DNA from: Strobilurus pachycystidiatus
Lineage: Eukaryota > Basidiomycota > Agaricomycetes > Agaricales > Physalacriaceae
Assembly (NCBI GenBank): GCA_019915135.1
Contig: JAHLMK010000001.1
Location: 558,001 to 622,000, forward strand
Direction: 5' to 3'
Length of the DNA: 64,000 bases
Shown: one piece after another, positions 23,882 through 35,883 of the stretch
Position numbering within the stretch: position 1 is the stretch's first letter
How the letters are laid out: each line of letters begins with the position of its first letter
Notes under the pieces: model-generated
The model's input: the letters and a program-made list of their open reading frames with translations, nothing else
Databases searched by the model: none
Told to the model about the DNA's origin: nothing
Position numbers and translations under genes: made by a program

Positions 23882-26210
23882 CTTCTAATCGCTCACCGTA
23901 TGCGATAGACAGTTTGCTTCTCCTTGAGTTTACTGTGAAGGCTGATTGACAAGTATTATAAAGAAGACCTACATCAAGCGTATAGGAAGTTTGTTCGGAT
24001 CTGTCCAAGCTTCGACTACTGGAGCCCCGAACAGAGATCAGGTTCTTCGATGAAGCTCAGGCTTGCATGAAAATTGACCGCCGCTTCGCCTATGCCGCTT
24101 TATCTGTGGAGCCAAAACGTCCGTGAAGCCCAGCAACGAGCGGCCTTTGCTTCCCTTGCGAGTGACCGAGTAAGTCACGATATTGGGTGAGACAGACAGA
24201 TTCATATCAACGTTCCCAGATGAGCTGAGACCGCAATAACGGCTAATTCGGTATCGAAAATTGGCGGAGAAGACCAGTGAATCTGAATGTGCAGCGGCTC
24301 TCAGGCAAAGCGGTCTCCCTGGGCTTCAATTGGTCTTAATTGCCGCTCGTCCTTGAAATGTCCGTGGGCGTCCTTCGTTCAGTGCGGACAGTGCCGAAAT
24401 GGCCGACGAAGTGAATTAGATAATATGGATTACTTAATCCAATAATCACATGTTTAACTCGTACTCGTTTCGTCTCTGAACTCTCTTGACCTACAACTCC
24501 CAATGATTCGCGGAATACTTGCCCCCGGCTCTTCTAGGATGAAAATTGGATAGACGTCAATGAACGCCTTGGCATGCATGCACTGAAAGCACCCCCCATC
24601 TGGACTAGTGTGGACCCACTTGGCTCTGTTCTTGCCAAGAATCGCTATGCCATCAACAGCGGCGGGACCATGCGGCCCAAGTCTCCGAGTCAACTTCTCT
24701 TCCGTGTCAACGATACTCCCGATTATACTTGGGATTCTACGTTACAGTTCATCTTTTCCCTTTCTTTATATGCGCCACACCCGATTCCGCACCTTCAATC
24801 CACCGTAATCGAAGAAGCATGCAATGCGGACAATGTACCATACAAAGGCGGCGGTATGGTCTACGCTCCGCTAAGATGTACAGATAAGAACTTGTTTCAC
24901 TCCCGCTCAATTGCAGTAATTTCGAAGCTAGGTTCAGACGCGTTCGGGATCTAATCTGGCCTCTTCATTTCTGTCTGGTCTTCCCCACGCAAATGGTGCT
25001 CCGCATTCCTCTGCGGGATCTGGGCGAAATTTTGACGTGCGGCGTCAAGTGCACTGAGGTCGTGAGACCGACGACAACCACAAGAGGTCAAAACTTCTTT
25101 GCCATTGAATTTCTACCACTGAAAGTTGCTTTATTCAGCTATCGCTGTAGGTACGCCATGCTGCAACTCAGCTTATCACTTTATGGCTTGCGTTGAGCGC
25201 AAGGATGTTCAGCGTGTACACCCGCACGCCGTATTCTTCTGTCCTTGCTATGACCGTTCTATCTCCCGAAGACTATCCCATAAGTTTTTCACAACCCTGT
25301 CTGCGCCTGTCATATGTCCTCCCCTTGAAATGGATTCACTTACTGGAACACCACAGGACTAGCTACGCTCTGGACCCTCTGCTCATGTGCCGTACTCAAT
25401 AGCGACTCAGAGTTGATTCAAGCTCTCCAAAAATTGCTCTCCACTTCTCTTCGTATTCTACTACTTACACAAGAGGGCTGGCTTACTTACTCCGTGTCCC
25501 AATTCCGAGTCCAGGCGCCTATTGTCCATTCATTCTAGGGGCGAGAACAAATGCGCCGCAGCTCATATCGGTGCGTTCTCGAATCGCTTCAGTGATATCA
25601 TGATCTGCCACCTTCTGGCGATCACCCATTGAGGGTGTCACGGACGTGTCTCTGAGTCTCCATTCTGCGAACTTGACGGAGCACCGGTTACCCCTCAGAA
25701 GTGCGATGATATGCTAAGCGTCCCCCGTTATCGTGAGTGCCCAGCGGCTTTGTGTGAGACTCCCGAAATTTCTCAGACACCGGCTACCAGCGGGCTGGTT
25801 GGAAGATCTTTGATGATAAGAAAACGGCACGGACAACAATAGATTGCCGTGTTGTTTAAAGGAAGCGATACGTGTAGAGAACACGTATTTAGGTTGCCAC
25901 GTCCGAGACGCGCCTGAGCAGGGTACCCTTTTAGGCGTGTCTTGCTTTTATCAAGACTGTCTCGAACGCACGCATCCACAAATCTTTTCATGTCTTCCTT
26001 GTTGATATTCTCCCGCTGATATGATGATCGAGTGTGTAAATCTACGCATTCATTTCATGGGACGGGATCCGGACGTGATTCAATAAAAATACAATAGATG
26101 ATTTGTGGCGACAACAATGATGGGTAGTGCAAGATCTGATGATGGGGTTCTATGCTATAGGTGCTATACATAATAAAGATACGGAGGATGAAGCGAAACA
26201 TAAGAGAATA
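23882..26210. other. No gene recognised
   Basis: Open stretches at 24574-24954 (+) and 24454-24693 (-) overlap and cannot both be real; neither shows a motif. A TATA-like CATATAAAG (minus) lies near 24770, but the ATG just downstream meets a stop after a few codons. Confidence 0.4.
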
Positions 26211-27164
26211 CTACAATGATACACGTCCCCGTCGTGGGTAAGGAAGCGGTATGGACTTGACAATCCCGTGGACCATGCCGCGAGCCTTCCCACCCTTGGC
26301 AAGGCTGGGCGGCGAATACTCGATCTGCTCCGGAGTTTTGGGAGAGGGGGAAGCGACATCCGAGGATGACGGGCTGGATGGTTCGAGCGCCGGTATCGAG
26401 GAACGCGTGTGATGCCGATGATGGCGGGGCCGCACGTTGCGGGAGGGTGGCGAGGGGGACCGGGTGCGCGCAAGCAGCGCGGACAGCCCTGCGTGATGGA
26501 CGAGCAGATCCGCCTCGGACACGGCCAGGTCAAAGTCGAGCACGTCGAGGAACTCGCGTTCGACACGGCCAATGTCGCGTTTTCCGAACACGCCTGTGCA
26601 CGCGGCCCAGTGCACGTTTTTGAGTGTGGAGTCGTTGAGGTACTGGAAGAAACGGGGATGAGCAGGTGGAAGGGCGACTGACAGTGAACGGACCTTTGAT
26701 GCAAGTATCAGCGCCCCGAGGAAGACTCGTTCGAGCGCCCATTCATTGTGTGCGATCTGCAGATGCCGCTGTGCCCGTGCGATGTAGGCCAGGGATGTGA
26801 GGAGGACGGGCATTGTGGTTTCCGAGTGTTTCAAGACTGTGGTAGCAAACTCTGTAAACTCGGGGTGCCTTCGGGACGAGGAGCGGCCGCGAGTAAACGC
26901 GGGAGATGGAGTGTTCAAAGCGTAGTCCACGGTCTCGGAGACACGTTCCACGAGATAGTCTGCGCAGTCGGTCAGCGGGTGTGAAAGGGAAACAGAGGCG
27001 ATCTGCGCACGGATGACGGGCTCGGAGATGTCGAGCTGCAGCATCTGCATGAGCGCAGGATGGTGCGTGGATGGATCGACAAAGGAGGCATGGTGGATGG
27101 ACTGTGGCGAGGAGGACGACGAGGAGGAGGATGCCTCGGGAGAATGGTCCATGGAGAAGTGCAT
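26211..27164 (-). CDS. PHO80-like cyclin (copy 1)
   Basis: Cyclin-box protein of the PCL/PHO80 type, which binds and directs a PHO85-like kinase in nutrient, polarity or cell-cycle control. The N-terminus is a Ser-rich leader (MHFSMDHSPEASSSSS). The cyclin fold begins near QMLQLDISEPVI and continues with ADYLVERVSETVDYAL, FTEFATTVLKHSETTMPVLL, YIARAQ, EWALERVFLGALILASK, and after the second intron YLNDSTLKNVHWAACTGVFG and REFLDVLDFDL. A Ser/Pro-rich tail with IPALEPSSPSSSD and TPEQIEY ends at 26211. Two introns (about 26948-27002 and 26642-26692) sit at the same positions as in the neighbouring paralogue. Start chosen at 27164, about 57 nt downstream of a TATA box; the frame is open farther upstream, but that part is promoter-like. 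Confidence 0.9.
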   Translation of the reverse strand: MHFSMDHSPEASSSSSSSSPQSIHHASFVDPSTHHPALMQMLQLDISEPVIRAQIASVSLSHPLTDCADYLVERVSETVDYALNTPSPAFTRGRSSSRRHPEFTEFATTVLKHSETTMPVLLTSLAYIARAQRHLQIAHNEWALERVFLGALILASKVRSLSVALPPAHPRFFQYLNDSTLKNVHWAACTGVFGKRDIGRVEREFLDVLDFDLAVSEADLLVHHAGLSALLARTRSPSPPSRNVRPRHHRHHTRSSIPALEPSSPSSSDVASPSPKTPEQIEYSPPSLAKGGKARGMVHGIVKSIPLPYPRRGRVSL

Positions 27165-27218
27165 GGCGCGGGGGGGTCTGGGGCAGGGGGTTAGGGAGAC
27201 CCATTTTGCACCTGTGGG

Positions 27219-27226
27219 CTTTATAA
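27219..27226 (-). promoter_or_regulatory. TATA box of cyclin copy 1
   Basis: TTTATAAA on the minus strand, about 57 nt before the chosen start; it supports that start over upstream in-frame codons. Confidence 0.55.
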
Positions 27227-28705
27227 ATGGCCACAAAAGGGCAGCTATCAAATGCTGTCCCAGATCGGCAGCAGTAGCGACACGGAGGTAAGAGGCCAAC
27301 AGGGGCCGCTGATCACTTATGGAAATCACTCTGGCCACTTGGCGTCCATCGATCCTTGGCCTCGACTCGGCGCACCGCTCCGACTCGCTGCTTCTGCGAA
27401 TGAGAGCGGAGGCGAGAACGACGCCGTCTTGGTGGCGAGGCCCCCCGCACGCGTGTGGGTCATCAATCATACACCCAACTCAAGCTATTCGCGATCCGGC
27501 TCATTGTTGGATGATTACTCGGATGACTGCTCTTTGCTCTATCAGAACTACCGCCGCGAAAGCTATGAACGCCTCTACAGCTCAGACTCCACCGCAGCTG
27601 ATAACAATTATGTACTATCCTACAGCTAATAGCTTCCTCGAATCAAACGTCAGCGCAACGTCAATGGCGACACGCGTCGAGAATATCATTGCACGCCTGT
27701 GCATACCGTCCGTGCAACCAGTTGCACTAGCGCATCAGTTGCCATCAGCCACGCTCGAGTTCGGGTGTTTTGATTGTCAATCTCGCAATTAAATTGAGGG
27801 CCCTACTCCGTCAAAGACAAAGAGCCGAGCAGTGCGCGTCGAATGAACGACCGACCCTACTTGATTATACCGAGCGCGCCTTCAAAGGGCAGCCATTGAA
27901 ACCGTCCCGCGTTGCTTTTTTCCGCCCAGACATTGAATTGCTACGCGAAGTTGGCCGCTGCGGCGGCGCGCGCCCAGAATACCCAAGGCACGGAGGAGCA
28001 CAGCCACTGGTGCCTTGGGCGATGTCATTGGCTCGGAGGAGTGGTGGCGCGAATTTGGACCGCCAATTACCCACCCTTGGCGATTAAGATGGCACCTCGA
28101 TGGTAGATCGCGACCCACGCACGGACGGTGGAGCGTGCCATGACATGCCGCATGGGATGGGCTGCGTCTGGGATGGACCTCGTGAGGCGGTACATTCCTG
28201 GAAGGTCGCAGTTCGAATGCCGAAGTGCTCGCAGCAGTATAGAATTTTACAGTTCCTGACAGCAGGATTAGCATGGTGCGACTCCCCGGTTGGGGAGGAT
28301 CAGTCAGAGCCGTGTCGCGTCAGCCGTGGCCCGCGTGTGCCGATGGGAGAGGGATATTCGGATAAGATGACGAAGAGCAAGCCAAGCATGACTCATGGAT
28401 CGGCAGCGGTCAGTCTTGTGTCAAGGCGCATGACTCCCCGGCTCTCTCTCGGAAATCGCGCACAAGTTGTCAAGTTCAAGATGACACCGAATGTGTTGCA
28501 TTTGTGATTCGGGTACTAACTAATTCTACTACGTGGCGGCGGTTTAATGAGAATATATCGTAGATTGAAATGCTGATGATGATGGTGGACATGACAATGA
28601 GAATACATAGATAGATGCAAGCAAGAGAGGGAATGGGGGCGACGCGAGAGAGCAATCAAAGCGTTTTAAGATGGGAAAAGCAAGCGAATAGAAGATTGAG
28701 CAGGA
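27227..28705. other. Intergenic between the two cyclin genes
   Basis: Promoter side of copy 1 and 3' side of copy 2. Open stretches at 27252-27629 and 28100-28507 (+) have no motif or homologue I recognise. Confidence 0.5.
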
Positions 28706-29713
28706 CTATGTCTGCACTCGCACAGCCGGATACCGCGAATGCGAAGAATGGCGGTGAGGGAGAGGTAGTGGGAAGGCTTTGATAAGATCGTGGAAGGTGC
28801 CATGGTGTTTCGAGGGCAAGGGTTTGACCCGTGGTATTGATTCTGGGGAGGACTCGTGTAATGTTGATGGTGTTTGAGGGGACGATGTGCCGTCTGACGA
28901 CGTGGGGCTCGAGGGCTCGAGTGCGGGGATGGACGACGAGTGCCGATGACGCTTGGGCGCCGCTGCGGAAGAACGGGCGATGGGAGATTGACGCGGTGAT
29001 GGTGAGGCAGCGGGGAAGGCAGCGGACAGGAGCCCGTCATGGTGGCTCATGAGGTCCGCGTCCGTGACGGACAGCTCAAAGTCGAGCACATCGAGGAACT
29101 CGCGCTCGATGCGGCCAATGTCCCGCTTGCCAAAGACGCCGGTGCAGATGGCCCAGTGCACATTCTTGAGCGTGGAGTCATTGAGGTACTGCCGGACGTG
29201 ATGAGCATGTGCTGGGCAGGAATAGGCGGCGGGGAAACATACCTTGGATGCGATGATCAATGAGCCGAGGAACACGCGCTCGAGGGCCCACTCCTCGAGG
29301 GCGATGTGGAGATGCGGCTTGGCGCGATCGATGTAGACGAGCGCGACGAGGATGGTGGGCATCGTGACTTCTGCGCGGGAGAGCACGTTGGTGGCGAACG
29401 CGGTGAACTTTGGGTGTTCGTGGCGGCGCGATGGTGTGCGGCCGCGGGCGGAGGCTGGTGCTGGACGGCCCATGGCAAAGTCCACGGTGTCTGAGACGCA
29501 GTCGACGAGATAGTCTGCAGCAAAGGTTAGGGATGGCTGGGGATACCAGGGAAAAGACATACCGATGACTGGTCTTGTAATTTTGAGATCGACCATCTGC
29601 AGGACGGCAGGGTCGAGTGTGGCGGCGTCGGTGAGCGACGCGGGGTGGATGGACGAGCTAGACGAGGCGCCCGACGAGCTGGAGGATGCGGGAGAGTGCA
29701 TGGCGTAGTCCAT
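28706..29713 (-). CDS. PHO80-like cyclin (copy 2)
   Basis: Paralogue of the gene at 26211-27164, in the same orientation. Leader MDYAMHSPASSSSSGASSSS; cyclin box with LQMVDLKITRPVI, DYLVDCVSDTVDFAM, FTAFATNVLSRAEVTMPTIL, EWALERVFLGSLIIASK, YLNDSTLKNVHWAICTGVFG and REFLDVLDFELSVTDADL; tail with the shared IPALEPSSPTSSD and TPSTLHE motifs. Introns at about 29519-29566 and 29187-29243 match those of copy 1 in position and phase. Start at 29713, 50-60 nt after a TATATAAAG-type box; the frame is open further upstream without a better start. Sequence between the conserved blocks differs clearly, so the duplication is not recent. Confidence 0.9.
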   Translation of the reverse strand: MDYAMHSPASSSSSGASSSSSIHPASLTDAATLDPAVLQMVDLKITRPVIGMSFPWYPQPSLTFAADYLVDCVSDTVDFAMGRPAPASARGRTPSRRHEHPKFTAFATNVLSRAEVTMPTILVALVYIDRAKPHLHIALEEWALERVFLGSLIIASKVCFPAAYSCPAHAHHVRQYLNDSTLKNVHWAICTGVFGKRDIGRIEREFLDVLDFELSVTDADLMSHHDGLLSAAFPAASPSPRQSPIARSSAAAPKRHRHSSSIPALEPSSPTSSDGTSSPQTPSTLHESSPESIPRVKPLPSKHHGTFHDLIKAFPLPLPHRHSSHSRYPAVRVQT

Positions 29714-29763
29714 GGCAGGCGAGCAGGGGAAGCGGATGGGGCACTGCGGGTAGCATCGCAGCG

Positions 29764-29773
29764 CTATATAAAG
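29764..29773 (-). promoter_or_regulatory. TATA-like box of cyclin copy 2
   Basis: CTTTATATAG on the minus strand, about 55 nt before the start at 29713, matching the promoter layout of copy 1. Confidence 0.5.
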
Positions 29774-32700
29774 TGAGCAGACAGTGGGCCCGAAATGGAG
29801 GCTGCTTGACAAACGCCGGAGGCTTACGGCACCCGCGCTGACACAGGTTTGACTCGTCACCCACTCCTTCCCGATCCGGTGCCGCTCGGCAGCCCTGCGC
29901 TGTGGCCCCCTCGGATGGCCCCTCGGGTGTCGGCTCGGCCTTGCGTCCTGCCGCTGACGAGGCCGCGTCTGCGCGTACGCAAGTTCAGCCGTGGCGCACA
30001 CTGACGCTGACGCTGAGATGCTATCTACTCGATGCTGAGGACCCTTCATTCGAACACCCCAAGGTTTGATCCAGCGTCTCCATTCAATACTATCACACTG
30101 CGAGTATACCGCAGACACGCCGCTGCCCGTAGTAGCTCGACATCACGTATGTCCGTCCTCATTCGGCTGCTTTGCCAGGCGCTGCATCCGTTCCATTCTC
30201 GAACCGAGCCACCGCTCACACTTCAGATCTGAATCATAATCGACGCTGTCAGCATTTCCCGGCTCATTAATCACCTTAATAACATTACCAACCAGCCCAC
30301 CGATGTATTCCTCATCCCTCCCCCGGCATTCACGCAAGTTGCTGCACCCCATGGTTCTTGACCAGACCCCTCGTCATACGCCCTTCGTTCCTCGGAAAGT
30401 GCGCTTCTCCTCGTCCTTCCTCCGAGAAATCACTTGTCACCTGCTATATCAGGAAGGACCCTGCAATCATCCCCTCGGTCATCTCTCTCTCATGAGCTCT
30501 TGTCCTCGTAGTTAAAACTTTCAGGGTAGCAACACTTTACTGTGCCCTTCCCCAGTCCAAGGGCCGCCCTCCTCCACGAACGCTCCTGGCAGCCTTATTC
30601 CAGTCTGCTCACGCGCAAGCCCAGGTTGTGTCCTACCCGGTGTCCATAATGAGCCCATATCTCTCCGACATTTGGGGCGGCGAGACCGCGCAGCTGACGC
30701 TTGCGTATCTGGATGGTCACACGGATTTGATTGCTTGTCCTGTTGCCTGTATGCGGCAAACAGTGCGGTCGCAGAGTCCGACTCGCATCATCCATCACCG
30801 CGAGTCAGTCCCCACAGCTGTCCCGCCGCCGTTGCCAACCTATCTATCAGTCTCTCCTGGATCTCAATCTATTGCTATCTTAAAAAACTCTCCTTCGGGC
30901 GACATCATCTAGGGATGGGATGACTACTCTACATACAGCTGACACTGCGTTCGGGCGGGATTATACTGTGGCTGACTCTTACTGATCTTCCATTAGCAAT
31001 GTAACCCAGTCATTTTCTGGAATAGCTTTGACTCCCTGTGACAATGACATATACGGTTGATGTCCCGATTTCTCCCTACGCGTCTTCTTCAGTGCTTGAC
31101 TCATACCGAAGATCCGCCGCCCCAGAGTGATTTTCATAGTCGTGGATGTACCATCGATTTACGTGTCTGTTAACGCGATACCACTTGTATTGTGAACGAC
31201 TTGTACTTCACGAGGATACCGCTGAATCCCGTTCAAGCCACTTACAAGGAGTCTCTGTTGTCATTATACGACTCGGATCGACTTTATGGAACATCCCCTT
31301 CTCGCCGACGCGTGGGCCACTGACACTTGACCAGTGTCTACCCGTGAGGCCAATATCCCGCTCCGAGTCCGACCCCAGCCGAACGCGTCAAGAATACCCA
31401 TGGGCCATGCGCAAAGTTCCCAATGATCCCCATCGCGAGCCCATGGCCACGCGTGATAACCGTTTGCAGGCGTCGCGATTTTTTCGGATAGGATAGGACA
31501 CTTGTGTTTCAGCCCGGCGGGTTCACGAGAGATCTCTATGGTTCATCACGTAGAGAGGCGGCGGGTTATCAGCATCAGATAAACGTCGCGTACCAAGGCT
31601 AGTGCTTGGACTGGCACACATATCCGAGTCGGCGTGCACACGTTCATCTTCACCGTGACGCAAATCGCTACCCGAAATGAAAAAAAGGGTTTTCTACCGA
31701 GGACGGGCCGACGCCTGCAAAGCGGCGACGAGGCGGCATATAATGTATTGGGCGCAGGTCGTGGCAATGGTTGCATGTGGACCTTCGTGTACGCACTCCC
31801 ACACTCGGGGAGAGAGTAATGCGATTGGAAGAGCTCTACATACAGTATTTTGTTATATGGAAGGCAAGAGAATCGTAGAGAACGATGATAGCGGCAAGCC
31901 GCAACCCATTCCCAAGAATTGAGAGCTGCCATGAGTTCAAAAGAACGAGCTTTGCGTCATTTGTGTGGTCTCGTAACAGCTAAGCGAGAGAGAAGTCCTC
32001 TGGATCGTTATGTATACATAACGTTGAAAGTCCATGACGCTTTGATTGTCGCTGTCAGTGAACGCAGAACTATGACGTGAATAACGAATTACACGCAGAG
32101 CGGAATGCGGAACGCTGCGATTCCGTCTGTACATTCTCCGCGACTTGGAGGCGGGGATCATTTGCCTCGATGCGATGATGTTAAGAAGAGTAAATCATGT
32201 ATTGTGGCGAGGACAAGAGGAAGAACATGATAGCGCGCTGGGTTCATTGACGCGCCACCAAGGTTATGATTGTTGTGGCGGCGATCCGACAAGGAAATGG
32301 ATGGTGGCGTGTAGGGACGGCTGTACGGTCGGCCGTCGTGATGGACAGCAGTCAGAACGTGAGCCTGAGTGTCTGACCGCGATGTGAAGCCGTAGGCTAT
32401 CACTCTTCTGGGCGATTGGCTTGAGGCGATTGAGCCTAAGGATGGGCGGTAATGAAGAGAATCATGAATGTATCGATCGAGCCGACGAGCATAGCGGAGA
32501 TAGCACACTGCCAATGCAGCCGAATTGTAGAGGCGCCGATATTGAGCAAGCGCGTAAATGGAAGGTGTGTGCCATCCCCAACTGGACAGAACAGATGGCA
32601 GAGGAAACGCGGACACCAGTAACCATAAGAGGGTAACTGTGGGCAATATCCATCAAGTGGAAAAGGTGAAAGGCGATAGCGAGGCAATGATTGATGGTAT

Positions 32701-32859
32701 ATGAACCGTTGCAACCTAATCAGAGGAACCGTTGTCAACTATGATACACGCGCATAAACGTCCGTAAAGGTACATAGCGATGGAGGCGATGAGAGTACAT
32801 ACACGGAAAGCTAAGAGAGCAAGGTGACTGGTACCTAATGATTGAGATAGCCAGTCCTG
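29774..32859. other. 3-kb stretch without a recognised gene
   Basis: Short open stretches only. A minus-strand one at 32158-32646 (162 codons) lies just downstream of the AT-hook gene but lacks motifs and competes with another open frame over the same bases. Purine/pyrimidine composition is unremarkable. Confidence 0.45.
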
Positions 32860-34017
32860 CTAAGCGTGTTGCCCCGATCCCCCAGGTGTCGGTGGTGCAT
32901 TCTTCGTCGACCGATTCTTGCTGCCTTTCGGTCTCCCCCGCGATTTTTTCCCTGACTGGCCAGCATCATCGACTGCACTCCGTTTCAACTCGGAGTTGCC
33001 ATTTAGGCGACGCTCAGTCAGAAACCTGCGGGGTGGTAGGAGTTAGTATCAGTAACACGAGGAAGATGCAGCTTTGATGGGGCAGAAACGAGATCAAGAT
33101 GAACTTCATGAAGAGATCTGGCGATGAAGCGAGCTGGGAGGAAACATCACGACGGGACCGCAAGCGAAGTGGGAAGTGGAGACTGTAATGGAAGGTGTCG
33201 GTCGATACTCACTGCGAAGACTTTCCATCAAGAGTGCTTTGCAAACTAGGTAATGGCGGTTGGCCGAGTTCATGTCGCAGTCTGTCGACATCGCGCTTCG
33301 CATCGGCGTATTCACCATCGGTGATCTGGGTTATCCTCTGTCGGATTTCATTACACCTGCGGGGTCGACATCAGCCTGTGATTTATAGCAGGATTCGAGG
33401 GCACGGTAATTATTACTCTTTGTCGATTGTAGATTCGAGTAGATCAGCCTGTCCGTTTCGAATTGCGATTAGCGAGGGTGGGCGGTTTGGACTGGTTCGA
33501 ACGCGCCTTGTCACGATCCTCGTTCACCTGCGGTTGGGACGTGTTAGATGGAGCGAAATAGGATGATCAACACGCACTTGTCTGAGGCAGCTCAGAAGGC
33601 GTTGACGCTCGCTTTCCAGTCTGAAACCCCATGAGTTTTAGCAGCGGCTTCAAAGACGAATCTCGACTTGTTCTTCTGTTCTCTGACGTCCTGAATGGCT
33701 TTCGTTTTCTGCTCTAGTGATGCATGTGCAGATAGGATGTGTGCAGTATGGAGCTGTAGCGTCAGAGCATGTTTCCTGTCGAGGACGCGATGAATATTCG
33801 CATCTACTTGGAAAACGAAGGCGGCCCACTTGAGCTCGGCAGTCTTTGCTAGCTCGACGAGATTCTTGGTCCAGTCGCCCACTGCCACGAGGGGAACCTG
33901 CGGGGCAGGGTTGGTGTGCGCAGGCGTGTCCTGGCGCGACGCAACAGGCGGTGGCGCGACGACCTGAGATCCTGGGGGACCGGTGTAATGTACGTATTGT
34001 GGTTGATTGTGAGCCAT
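32860..34017 (-). CDS. Coiled-coil protein with AT-hook-like C-terminus
   Basis: Exons assembled from splice sites. Exon 1 starts at 34017 (MAHNQPQYVHYTGPPGSQVV) and holds a Pro-rich N-terminus, then a helical region (DWTKNLVELAKTAELKWAAF; LEQKTKAIQDVREQKN). A 47-nt intron (GTCGAG..CAG) joins K-LESERQRLLSCLRQ. The next exon continues DLLESTIDKE; another intron leads to CNEIRQRITQITDGEYADAK and RDVDRLRHELGQPPLPSLQS. A GTGAGT donor near 33214 leads to the last exon (FLTERRLNGNSELKRSAVDD, KKSRGRPKGSKNRSTKN) with the stop at 32860. All chosen joins keep frame. The heptad-like middle suggests dimerisation; RGRPKGSKN is an AT-hook-like minor-groove DNA-binding motif, so a nuclear role is inferred. 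Internal introns could be placed differently. Confidence 0.7.
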
Positions 34018-34360
34018 TTTAATTTGTTTTTCGGGGAATTTTGGGAGAAAGATGGAGGGGTGATTGGGGTCGCGCGTGAAAATAGTCTGCAGGGGTGATC
34101 GGAGGCCTGTTCACCGGTCCGAGCTGCCGAAGTGCAAGGCTGCATCCAAAGTCTGAGAGGATTCTGGTGGGACATCCAAGTATTTTGCTTGAAAAGTCCT
34201 CAATATCTAGGTGGTGGGATCTACTGTAGCTAATAAAGAGCAGAAGACGACTTATACTCAGATTCAAACCTGGAGCGGCAAATGCCGTGGGCCCATGGCC
34301 ACTTTCGGAACGGCGTGGATCGAGGTTCCGTTCAGCATCCACCACGACCTGCTAGCAGCC

Positions 34361-35113
34361 ATGAGTGTCCTCCGTTCCTTCCGCGCAACGGACATGTTTA
34401 CCTACAACAACGTGTACGTTCGTCCATGCGCGTAATACTGGAGGCTGACGTGGACCAGAAACCTCGATGTCTGGACGGAAACAGTGGGCCTATGTTCATG
34501 TCGCAGTTGTTTGTATGTTCACCCGGGAATTGCAGTACAATCCCGGCTTCTACTTGAATTATCTCTCCAAGTGGCCGGACCTTTGCTGTGTTCAGGAATC
34601 CCCGAGTGGGCGCATGATGGGTTATGGTGCGTTCTTATTAGTTTCGCATCACCGGGATGTCACTCATCTTGCCATAAAAAGTCATCGGGAAGGCTGAGGG
34701 CTCTAATACGGAATGGCACGGCCATGTCACCGCCATCTCTGTCGCTCCTGAATATCGCCGACTCTCTCTGGCACGGAAAATGATGACACTCCTCGAACTG
34801 GTTTCAGACCAGAGCTACCGTGGATTCTTCGTGGATCTCTACGTTCGGTGCACAAATCACACCGCGATAGAGTTGTACGAGGGCCTCGGATATAGCGTGT
34901 ACCGTCGAGTCAGAGAGTATTATGGCAGTTTGGGCGTAGGAAAAGGCGGGAAAGACGAGGAAGACGCGTTTGGTTCGTTCAGTCCATTTTTGTCTCCGTA
35001 TCTTTCTGACTGTATGGATAGACATGAGAAAACCGCTATCAAGGGATCCCGGTCGACGTTCCGTTCGCCCGAATGGACGCGACATGCTGGTTAGCGCGCA
35101 CGATGTGCCATAG
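34361..35113 (+). CDS. NAA20: N-alpha-acetyltransferase 20, NatB catalytic subunit
   Basis: Catalytic subunit of NatB, which acetylates N-termini beginning Met-Asp, Met-Glu, Met-Asn or Met-Gln, including actin and tropomyosin. The start MSVLRSFRATDMFTYNNV is diagnostic. Splicing gives NLDVWTET, YNPGFYLNYLSKWPDLCCVQ, SGRMMGY, IGKAEGSNTEWHGHVTAISV, APEYRRLSLARKMM (acetyl-CoA loop), FFVDLYVRCTNHTAIELYE, LGYSVYRRVREYYG, EDAFDMRKPLSRDP and the stop at 35111-35113. Four introns of about 45-56 nt, all GT..AG, restore one frame. The usual loop residue G after RRL is S here (RRLSLA). The AT-hook gene is divergently transcribed about 340 bp upstream. Confidence 0.95.
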
Positions 35114-35883
35114 TTCCGGCTTATTTCTATCTCCGGACGCGACCTGCATGCATCGCTTACAACTTAATATATCATTGGCTCATGCCAGGTTCATGCTCCG
35201 GCGTTTTGAGAAGACGAGGCTCCCTGGGACAGCGCGCACGGGACATGTCGTCTACTTCGACCCTTCGTTTTTTTCACAATTTACAGGGTTACATCTCTTT
35301 GCGCCGACAAGATACATATAATTGCAGTGGTGTTTGTTGGGCCAAGCAATTCTATGTCGACGTTTGCGGGCTTTGACTCAAGGTGCACCTTTTCGACCGT
35401 TGGGGACGCGTGCTATAAAAGCGATACAGTGTGTCACGGTCATCCAACCCTGCATGAGAGAAGAAGTTATTTGTGAGCAGTCTAACCGCTAGAGTCTGAA
35501 TGAGACGATAATTGAACTAAAATAGATGTGCAGTTCGTTGATGAAACGGCAAAGCCCAAGCCTGGCCCAAGCTTGGTTCATGTCGTGCATCGCAAATTCG
35601 GTGTCTCGTCTTTCCCAGTGGCTTGTTGCTGCAAAATTGCAACGGGCTCACACACACGAGTCGACCACTCGTTTTGGTCGGTGTGTAAGAAGAGAGGTAA
35701 CAGGGAAAAGATTGCCGACGTACGTTTGAATACGGGATATGGACGTCCCGTAAATCTTTGGGAATGGAAGCTGGAAGCTACCTTCAACTAACGGCCGACG
35801 GGTGGTTGGGCAAGAACGATCTTGTCGGTTGCTTTCGAGCACAGTTTTCATCCATTCGGACACCGCTATCGAAAAAATTTGGA
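35114..35883. other. No gene recognised
   Basis: Two overlapping plus-strand open stretches at 35526-35791 lack motifs. TATAAAAG at about 35413 and a CT-rich stretch could mark a promoter, but no gene follows that I can support. Confidence 0.4.

Noticed and set aside
27013..27291. Plus-strand frame opposite the cyclin leader
   Set aside because: Antisense of a poly-Ser leader; overlaps the cyclin TATA box.
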